A stretch of 17,670 nt of DNA, from positions 1-17,670 of the forward strand of contig CALKWL010000042.1 in assembly GCA_938004235.1 (NCBI GenBank), read 5' to 3'. Every line of letters begins with the position of its first letter. The stretch's first letter is position 1. Under the pieces are notes generated by a model. The model saw only the letters and a program-made list of their open reading frames with translations. It searched no databases and had not been told where the DNA came from. A program made the translations under genes and the position numbers. This document shows positions 12,888 to 17,670 of the stretch, in pieces. Origin of the DNA: an uncultured Gammaproteobacteria bacterium. GTDB taxonomy: Bacteria; Pseudomonadota; Gammaproteobacteria; Halothiobacillales; Halothiobacillaceae.

Positions 12888-14597
12888 ATGGCCAATAAAC
12901 CCGCCCCGATGTCCGCCCAACTCGCCCCCCTTTCGGCCGCCCCTTTGGCCGCCGCGCACGACCCGTATGACGAAGCCGAAAGCGAAGACATTGAACTGCT
13001 GGTGATTCACGAAGCCGCGCGCCTGCTCGGCCACGCCACCACGCCGGAAGTGGCGATCAACGGCATCCTGCGCCTGATGTCGCAGATGGTCGGCCTCAAT
13101 CGCGGGCGGGTGGTGCTGCCGGACGGCGCGGGCCACATGAGCATCCAGTACGCCTACGGCCTGACCGCGCTCGAACGCCAGCGCGGCCATTACGCGCCGG
13201 GCGAAGGCGTGACCGGACGGGTGATGCGCACCGGGCAAACCGCTGTCATCCAAAACATCGACGACGAGCCGATCTACCTCACCCGCGCGGTGGATCGAGC
13301 CACCCTGCCGCAAGAAACCGTGTCCTTCCTCGCCGTGCCGATTCTGCACGACAACATGCCGATGGGCGTGCTCGCCGCGCACCGCCTGCGCAAGCGCAAG
13401 CGCGCCTTCAGCCGCGACGTCACCCTGCTGCGCGTGCTCGCCACCTTTATCGCGCAGATTTTGCGTCTGAACACCCTGATCGAAGAGAAAACCGCCCGTC
13501 TGGCCGATGAAAACCGCGCGCTCAAGCAGGCGCTGGAAGACCACACCGAAGGCGCGCACGGCATCCTCGGCGACAGCCCAGCGCTGAAACAGGCGCTACG
13601 TCAGGCGCTGCACGTCGCCCCCACCCAGGCCACCGTGCTGCTCACCGGCGAATCCGGCACCGGCAAGGAACGCTTCGCGCGCATGGTGCACATCAGCAGC
13701 AACCGCCAGGACGGCCCGTTTATCGCCATCAACTGCGCCGCCATCCCGGAAAACCTGCTCGAATCCGAACTGTTCGGCCATGAAAAAGGCTCGTTCACCG
13801 GCGCGGTGGCGCTGAAAAAAGGCGTGGTCGAACTCGCCAGCGGCGGCACCCTGTTCCTGGATGAAATCGGCGATCTGGCCTTCGACCTGCAATCCAAACT
13901 GCTGCATGTGCTGGAAAAACAGCTCATCAAGCGCGTCGGCGGCGTCAAGGAAGTTGAAGTGGACGTGCGCATCATCGCCGCCACCCACAAAAATCTGCAA
14001 AAGGCCGTCAACGAAGGCCGCTTCCGCATTGACCTGTTCTACCGCCTGAATGTCTTCCCGATTCACCTGCCGCCGCTGCGCGAGCGTTCGGGCGACGTGC
14101 GCAGCCTGGCGCGGCATTTCCTGCAACTCGCCAGTCAGGAATTCGACCGCAACACCATGTTCGGCCCCGGCGTGCTCGAACGCCTGGAGCACTACAACTG
14201 GCCGGGCAACATCCGCCAACTGGAAAACGTGGTCAAACGCGCCGTACTGGTGGCGCAAGGCGGACAAATCAGCGTCGAAGACATCGTGCTCATCCTGCGC
14301 CACGAAGCACGCATCGGCGAACATCTGGAAGCAGGCACCTCGCTTTCCACCGCAGCCCCGCCGCTGCCCGAGCCAACACCCATGCCGTATGAAGCCCGCC
14401 TACCGCCCGCCCACACCCCCCAACCCGCCAACCTGCGCGGCTACAACTGGGTGCGCGAAGACGAAGCACAAGAACTGCTCGACGCCCTCAAACAGGCACG
14501 CGGCAACAAAACCCGCGCCGCCGGAATGCTCGGCATGAGCGCCCGCCAGTTCAGATATCGGATGGTTAAGTTGGGATTAGTGGATGGTGGGGAGTGA
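12888..14597 (+). CDS. NifA-like sigma-54-dependent activator (GAF-AAA+-Fis)
   Basis: A 569-residue enhancer-binding protein that remodels sigma-54 RNA polymerase using ATP. An N-terminal GAF sensor domain spans about 34-195. The AAA+ domain spans about 225-460, with Walker A GESGTGKE at 254-261, the sigma-54 contact loop GSFTGA at 301-306 (a Ser variant of GAFTGA), Walker B TLFLDEIG at 321-328 and arginine-finger region FRIDLFYRLNVF at 379-390. A proline-rich linker (488-515) leads to a Fis-type helix-turn-helix at about 525-565. I chose ATG 12888 with AGGA nine bases upstream; starts at 12735 and 12813 add residues unlike the family. It is divergent from nrtA, which has a sigma-54 promoter, so it probably activates that operon. 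The GAF ligand is unknown. It is not necessarily NifA, as no nif genes are present. Confidence 0.92.
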   Translation: MANKPAPMSAQLAPLSAAPLAAAHDPYDEAESEDIELLVIHEAARLLGHATTPEVAINGILRLMSQMVGLNRGRVVLPDGAGHMSIQYAYGLTALERQRGHYAPGEGVTGRVMRTGQTAVIQNIDDEPIYLTRAVDRATLPQETVSFLAVPILHDNMPMGVLAAHRLRKRKRAFSRDVTLLRVLATFIAQILRLNTLIEEKTARLADENRALKQALEDHTEGAHGILGDSPALKQALRQALHVAPTQATVLLTGESGTGKERFARMVHISSNRQDGPFIAINCAAIPENLLESELFGHEKGSFTGAVALKKGVVELASGGTLFLDEIGDLAFDLQSKLLHVLEKQLIKRVGGVKEVEVDVRIIAATHKNLQKAVNEGRFRIDLFYRLNVFPIHLPPLRERSGDVRSLARHFLQLASQEFDRNTMFGPGVLERLEHYNWPGNIRQLENVVKRAVLVAQGGQISVEDIVLILRHEARIGEHLEAGTSLSTAAPPLPEPTPMPYEARLPPAHTPQPANLRGYNWVREDEAQELLDALKQARGNKTRAAGMLGMSARQFRYRMVKLGLVDGGE

Positions 14598-14683
14598 GGA
14601 GCGGGTGTGTACAGCGTTACGCTGCAAGAAAATTAGCGCAACCAATTGGCAAGGTGGATAAACGTAAAACGCACGGAGAGTAG

Positions 14684-14782
14684 CCTCCCCCTTTGTAAAA
14701 GGGGGGATTGAGGGGGATTTGATTGTATTGGGACGTGTCGCGGCCTTCAAATCCCCCCTGCCCCCTTTTCCAAAGGGGGGAG
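14684..14782. repeat. C-rich/G-rich intergenic inverted repeat
   Basis: Two arms, 14684-14722 and 14747-14782, are nearly inverted copies of each other. Each contains a smaller palindrome of the type CCCCCTTT...AAAGGGGG. This resembles a repeat seen between genes in many proteobacteria and cyanobacteria. The stretch also gives a false reading frame with the tell-tale peptide PPFGKGGRGD. It lies between the activator gene and the toxin-antitoxin pair and could stop transcripts from both sides. Confidence 0.85.
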
Positions 14783-14855
14783 AAAAGGCGGCGTGCTCTT
14801 CATCTCCGGTGATCGAGTGGGCGTGTCGGATACCCAAAATTAGACGACACGCCAT

Positions 14856-15152
14856 CTACTCCGGCACATAGCCCGCCTCGCGTTGATGTCGAACGGAAAG
14901 CACCAGAACGGTGTCATGCCCCGGCTCAAAGCTGTACAACGCAAGATAGCCGGACTTGCCGCGAGAAATGACCAACTCCCGCAACCCATGCTCAATGGGG
15001 CGACCCATCAGCAGATGGTTTTCAAGCACTTGCACGGCCTCGGTGATGAGTTCCACCGTCTCCACAGCAGCGATCGGCTCAGTCTGACGGAGAGAATCGG
15101 TCAGCCGAACCAGATCAGCAAGCGCCCGCTCGGCGTAGATTACCCGCGCCAA
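14856..15152 (-). CDS. RelE/ParE-family toxin
   Basis: A 98-residue toxin with the ParE/RelE fold: MARVIYAERALADLVRL at the start, PIEHGLRELVISRGKSGYLALY in the centre and VLVLSVRHQREAGY at the end, where the Arg-His-Gln-Arg segment is the usual C-terminal signature. The start is TTG at 15152; no ATG or GTG is available, since an in-frame stop lies two codons further upstream. It overlaps the antitoxin by 13 bases, so the toxin is probably made by coupled translation at a low rate. Whether it poisons gyrase, as ParE does, or cuts mRNA, as RelE does, cannot be told from sequence. Confidence 0.87.
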   Translation of the reverse strand: MARVIYAERALADLVRLTDSLRQTEPIAAVETVELITEAVQVLENHLLMGRPIEHGLRELVISRGKSGYLALYSFEPGHDTVLVLSVRHQREAGYVPE

Positions 15153-15424
15153 GACCTAGCCTTGGGTTTGGGCTGTGATTCGCCCTGGGCATGAGCGCGC
15201 AGATAGGCATGAACCTCCTCAGCCGCGTAACCCGTGCCAGACGCAAGCGCTTCGTTTCGTGCCGCGACGGCATCCGCCACAAACTGCGCCCGCTTTTCCG
15301 CAAGCGTCGCCGCGCTGCGGATCGCCTCCACCATAAACGCATGTGGCGAAATACCCTGCTGCCTGGCCGCCGCCACAGCAAGCTGCTTGATGTCTTCAGG
15401 AAGTTTCAGTGATGTTGTAGACAT
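15140..15424 (-). CDS. Ribbon-helix-helix antitoxin of the ParE/RelE-type pair
   Basis: A 94-residue antitoxin. Residues 1-45 form the DNA-binding ribbon-helix-helix: strand TTSLKLPEDI, then helices DIKQLAVAAARQQG and SPHAFMVEAIRSAA. The middle (ATLAEKRAQFVADAVAARNEAL) is a long helix likely to lie on the toxin, and the tail is basic and rich in Pro and Lys. It precedes the toxin and overlaps it, the usual order. Two direct repeats of TAACACC, 11 bases apart on the plus strand at 15448-15465, lie just upstream and are a good candidate operator for tandem dimers. No Shine-Dalgarno sequence is clear before the ATG. Confidence 0.86.
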   Translation of the reverse strand: MSTTSLKLPEDIKQLAVAAARQQGISPHAFMVEAIRSAATLAEKRAQFVADAVAARNEALASGTGYAAEEVHAYLRAHAQGESQPKPKARSWRG

Positions 15425-15447
15425 GGCAGTCGTCGCTCAAAACCAGG

Positions 15448-15465
15448 TAACACCACGATAACACC
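15448..15465 (-). promoter_or_regulatory. Candidate operator of the ParE/RHH operon
   Basis: TAACACC occurs at 15448-15454 and 15459-15465, a direct repeat with one helical turn between copies, 24 bases upstream of the antitoxin start. Ribbon-helix-helix antitoxins often bind such phased direct repeats. No confident -10/-35 pair was found. Confidence 0.5.
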
Positions 15466-15542
15466 GCCTGATTCGGCGTGGAAATCTGATCTAAGGGACG
15501 CTTCTATTATTGATCCGGCACGATTTATTCATGACTCATCGC

Positions 15543-15613
15543 AGGGCGGATAAGCAAAGCGCATCCGCCATTGTCCACGCAGCAAAGGTGGATGCGCTAC
15601 GCTTATCCACCCT
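15543..15613. repeat. 27-bp-arm intergenic palindrome
   Basis: Arms at 15543-15569 and 15587-15613 are inverted copies with 4 mismatches in 27, separated by 17 bases. The core GGATGCGCT...GCTTATCC matches a repeat that is common between genes in proteobacteria. Confidence 0.85.
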
Positions 15614-15627
15614 ACGGAGGTGCCTGC

Positions 15628-15759
15628 CACTATTGATCCGGCCAGCTTTATCCGTGATTGTTCGCAGTGTCGTAGGGTGCGCCATGCGCACCATTTACCC
15701 ATTCGGTGCGCATGGCGCACCCTACGGTTTCATGGATCAATCGTGCAAAATCAATAGTG
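15628..15759. mobile_element. MITE-like element with terminal inverted repeats and a 22-bp internal hairpin
   Basis: The 132-base unit starts with CACTATTGAT (15628-15637) and ends with its exact reverse complement ATCAATAGTG (15750-15759). Inside, 15671-15692 and 15705-15726 form a perfect 22-bp inverted repeat around a 12-base loop, of the GTAGGGTGCGCCATGCGCACC type that recurs in many genomes. It has no coding capacity. No target-site duplication is evident. Confidence 0.6.
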
Positions 15760-15770
15760 CGGCTTTCGTC

Positions 15771-15790
15771 ATTCCCGCGTAGGCGGGAAT
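15771..15790. repeat. dRS3-like 20-bp palindrome
   Basis: ATTCCCGCGTAGGCGGGAAT fits the ATTCCC-N8-GGGAAT pattern of the Neisseria dRS3 repeat, also widespread in other betaproteobacteria. It lies 18 bases after the HNH gene's stop codon on that gene's strand, so it could also act as a 3' hairpin. Confidence 0.75.
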
Positions 15791-15807
15791 CCAGTTAATT
15801 CAATGCA

Positions 15808-16623
15808 CTAGCTCACACCTTTTGACAGCCTACCGAGTAGAACACCATAGCGTGGTGCGCGTGAGTCACTGAATAGCTGTACATCTGCGACCAGTTGTCC
15901 CGTTTTCAGGTCAGGAAGCACAACGATTCGATGAAGTTGACCCTCGTGTGCGTCAAGCGGATAGGTGAGTGTCCCCACATAGTCACCAATGTATGGGTTT
16001 GTGCCCAATATGACTTCTCGGATGGGCGAAGGACCATCGATCAATGACAAAGCCCCGGTAGCAGCCGCCATTGAATAGCCGATCTTAGCCACCATGCGCG
16101 CAAATTGAGCGGGTTGAGTGCGGACATATGGTTTGATTGATGTGGCACCCATATCGCGGCAAACCGAGACTGGATCAGCCCCAAATGAAATAGTGACGTG
16201 CCCTGCAACACCAATACCTTGCTTTAGCTGACCACCAACCGCCAGCCGAGGCGGCTCAAAATCAGGGAATGGGACGAGAATTGGATACTGTTCAAGTGGA
16301 AATTCGACCGTCTCTTCAACACCACCACGCACGATGATAAGTGGATAACTGCTCGGAGCGCCTTTGTGTTTTCGGCGAGATTGCAACGCGCGAAATACCC
16401 GGACTGGCCTTAGCTCTCCACGCAGTATGGCGCGTTCGATCCTGCTTGTTTCAGCTGCGCAACGAGCGCAACTTGACTCAGGCAGTATAAGCGTGCCACC
16501 AAGCCCGAACGGCACAATATGCTCGTCAGTGAGACCGTCTACGGCGTCACAGTAAATGCACTTGCCATAGGGTTGATACCGCCTTCGTTCAATTTTCTCA
16601 ATAGCGTGGTACGGATCTGCCAT
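15808..16623 (-). CDS. HNH-type zinc protein, putative nuclease
   Basis: A 271-residue protein with an N-terminal HNH-like zinc module: Cys22-x2-Cys25 (CIYC), then the DEHIVPFGLGG motif with His35, then Cys52-x2-Cys55 (CARC). The E-H-I-V-P / L-G-G spacing is that of HNH endonucleases. The remaining 200 residues are mostly beta-rich and not familiar to me; they may recognise a target. It stands alone, flanked on both sides by dense palindromic repeats, and its GC content is lower than that of the core genes nearby, which suggests it was acquired. The start at 16623 has no clear ribosome-binding site. Restriction, defence or mobile-element roles are all possible; activity is not shown by sequence. 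Confidence 0.75.
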   Translation of the reverse strand: MADPYHAIEKIERRRYQPYGKCIYCDAVDGLTDEHIVPFGLGGTLILPESSCARCAAETSRIERAILRGELRPVRVFRALQSRRKHKGAPSSYPLIIVRGGVEETVEFPLEQYPILVPFPDFEPPRLAVGGQLKQGIGVAGHVTISFGADPVSVCRDMGATSIKPYVRTQPAQFARMVAKIGYSMAAATGALSLIDGPSPIREVILGTNPYIGDYVGTLTYPLDAHEGQLHRIVVLPDLKTGQLVADVQLFSDSRAPRYGVLLGRLSKGVS

Positions 16624-16924
16624 AACAAGTTAGTTTGCTCTGTATGGCACAAGCGCCATATTACTCAGTAAAAATTGAATCATTCCCACGCTCCAGCGTG
16701 GGAATGCAGCTATGGACGCTCCAGCGTCCCGTCACACCGTAGCAAGGCTTCGAGCAGAAGTCGATTCCGTCATTCTGGAAATGGATAAGCCTTGCTGTTC
16801 TGGCCTGCATCAACATCGACGGGTTGCTCGCGGCTCGGTTAGGCACCGCTGAAGCGGCTAGGGATGCGTTACCACGCTGGAGCGTGGGAACGATAAAACG
16901 CCTGACTGGAAGTGGCAATTGGGC
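16624..16924. repeat. Gene-free stretch bounded by inverted CACGCTCCAGCGTG palindromes
   Basis: No gene is visible. A 24-bp palindrome (ATTCCCACG...CGTGGGAAT, 16682-16705) begins the block, a shorter relative GGACGCTCCAGCGTCC follows at about 16714-16729, and an inverted relative of the first (16867-16892, CGTTACCACGC...GCGTGGGAACG) ends it. The outer pair faces each other about 160 bases apart, like the two ends of a small composite element. An apparent reading frame across it contains peptides such as IPTLERGN that are typical of this repeat, not of a protein. Confidence 0.75.
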
Positions 16925-17431
16925 TTAGCCAGCGGCCATAAATCCATCGTGAAAGGTCACGCTGCCATGCGGAATATGCCCATCAAAGGACAGCGCGAAG
17001 AAAACCTCTTGCGGCACGCCTTCAAGCACCAGTTGCGGCGCATTCTCAAAGCCGAATTGTCGGTAATACCCCGGATGCCCGACCAGACAGCAGCCTTGAG
17101 CATTCATCTCTTTCAGGCGTGACAGCCCCTCCTGAATCAAGGCTTTGCCTATGCCCTGACGCTGATACTGCGGCAACACGGCAACCGGCCCCAGGCCGTA
17201 CCAGTTTTGTGTGCCGTCTGACATGGTTACGGGTGAGATGGCAATGTGCCCAACGATACGGCCATCCACTTCCGCGACCAGCGATAACGTGAGCGCGTTT
17301 GCCGCGCGCAGTGCGGCGATAACGAACTGCTCGGTGTGATTGCTGATTTCCAGGGGCTTGAATGCGGCGACAGTGAGCTCGGCAATGGCGTCCACATCGG
17401 CATCCGTTTCATTTCTGATTACGAACTTCAT
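16925..17431 (-). CDS. GNAT N-acetyltransferase, YhbS-like
   Basis: A 168-residue acetyl-CoA-dependent acetyltransferase. The acetyl-CoA-binding motif A is clear: LGPVAVLPQYQRQGIGKALI at about 80-99, with the Q-R-Q-G-I-G-K-A pyrophosphate loop. Upstream, GHIAISPVTM is the preceding beta strand, and CLVGHPGYYRQFGFE near 115-129 is typical of the YhbS group (COG3153). The acceptor is unknown. Two starts are possible: 17431 (AAGGG about ten bases upstream) and 17437 (two residues longer, site very close); I prefer the former. It begins 13 bases after the membrane gene's stop on the same strand, so the two are probably co-transcribed. Confidence 0.88.
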   Translation of the reverse strand: MKFVIRNETDADVDAIAELTVAAFKPLEISNHTEQFVIAALRAANALTLSLVAEVDGRIVGHIAISPVTMSDGTQNWYGLGPVAVLPQYQRQGIGKALIQEGLSRLKEMNAQGCCLVGHPGYYRQFGFENAPQLVLEGVPQEVFFALSFDGHIPHGSVTFHDGFMAAG

Positions 17432-17444
17432 ATTCATGAATCCC

Positions 17445-17670
17445 TTACAGGAAGTACGGCCCAGCCACGCCGACCACGCCAATCAAGACGCCCAAGCCCA
17501 AATTAACTGCCATCACCTGGCGAATCGGATTCATTGCCGCTGCGCCGTCCGGCCAGCGCGATTCGGCCACGGCCACATGCAGGCGTTTGAACGGCACGAA
17601 ATACACCCAGGCGCACAGCAGGATCATCACCCCGACGATGAAATGCATGGCTTGGATATACCCCCACGCG
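17445..17670 (-). CDS. CopD-like integral membrane protein, 5' end beyond window
   Basis: The last 74 codons of a membrane protein whose start lies past the right edge. Two transmembrane segments are visible: YIQAMHFIVGVMILLCAWVYF and the C-terminal MAVNLGLGVLIGVVGVAGPYF, joined by a basic loop (PFKRLHVAVAESRWPDGAAAMNPIRQV). This layout, with the loop W-P-x-x-A-x-x-x-N-x-I-R followed by V-N-L-x-L-G, is familiar from the CopD-type copper-resistance family and related small proteins of unknown role. An internal ATG at 17648 is in frame, but coding clearly continues upstream of it. Family placement is moderate; function in copper handling is not shown. Confidence 0.68.
   Translation of the reverse strand, partial: AWGYIQAMHFIVGVMILLCAWVYFVPFKRLHVAVAESRWPDGAAAMNPIRQVMAVNLGLGVLIGVVGVAGPYFL

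Larger units (their letters stand above)
15425..15807. other. Gene-free stretch made of stacked palindromic repeats
   Basis: I see no gene here. The interval holds the candidate operator of the antitoxin, then a 27-bp-arm palindrome, a MITE-like element with 10-bp terminal inverted repeats, and a short ATTCCC...GGGAAT palindrome, each listed separately. The sequence TATTGATCCGGC introduces both of the first two repeats (15505 and 15631), so they may share an origin. Confidence 0.8.

Noticed and set aside
14612..14624. Small hairpin CAGCG-TTA-CGCTG after the sigma-54 activator gene
   Set aside because: Five-base stem without a T-tract; too weak to call a terminator.
14577..14855. Minus-strand open frame of 92 codons across the C/G-rich repeat
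   Set aside because: It encodes PPFGKGGRGD and PPFTKGE, the peptides that this intergenic repeat gives when translated; no ribosome-binding site and no protein-like composition.
15510..15782. Plus-strand open frame of 90 codons
   Set aside because: It consists almost entirely of the two palindromic repeats.
16661..16918. Minus-strand open frame of 85 codons
   Set aside because: It reads through the CACGCTCCAGCGTG palindromes, giving VPTLQRGN and IPTLERGN, a known artefact of this repeat type.

Overview
The window looks like a chromosomal segment of a GC-rich Pseudomonadota bacterium. I lean towards a betaproteobacterium, because of the rpe-gph-trpE gene order, a NifA-like sigma-54 activator beside a nitrate-type ABC transporter, and several intergenic palindromes of kinds common in that group. 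The lineage is an inference; there is no rRNA gene in the window to settle it.

Layout. 1-4507 is core metabolism: on the minus strand a c-type cytochrome, then rpe, gph and trpE (cut by the left window edge), and on the plus strand argE. 4541-8200 is an accessory island. It holds a BrnT-type toxin with a CopG-type antitoxin, a second BrnA-type antitoxin flanked by 55-bp direct repeats, an AT-rich cassette of four small unknown minus-strand genes (two of them zinc ribbons), a divergent XRE-type regulator, and a textbook mqsRA toxin-antitoxin pair. 8241-14597 returns to GC-rich genes: a Tat-exported histone-deacetylase-family hydrolase, a three-gene nitrate-type ABC transporter (nrtA-nrtB-nrtD-like, minus strand), and a divergent GAF-AAA+-Fis sigma-54 activator. 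14600-17670 is a second accessory stretch: a ParE/ribbon-helix-helix toxin-antitoxin pair, an HNH-type protein, a YhbS-like acetyltransferase, a truncated CopD-like membrane gene, and a dense set of intergenic palindromic repeats.

How the parts fit. A good -24/-12 (sigma-54) promoter lies upstream of nrtA, and the adjacent divergent gene is a sigma-54 activator, so the pair looks like a self-contained nitrogen-source uptake and control unit. Two toxin-antitoxin operons (brnT-like and mqsRA) share a promoter design: the operator arms overlap sigma-70 elements and the -10 box ends only six bases before the ATG, which predicts leaderless mRNAs. The brnA cassette has split the 3' end of the upstream antitoxin gene; the displaced original C-terminus can still be read downstream of it. 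The least explained part is the AT-rich four-gene cassette at 5615-6722, which I could not assign to any known system and which is the best candidate for something undescribed.
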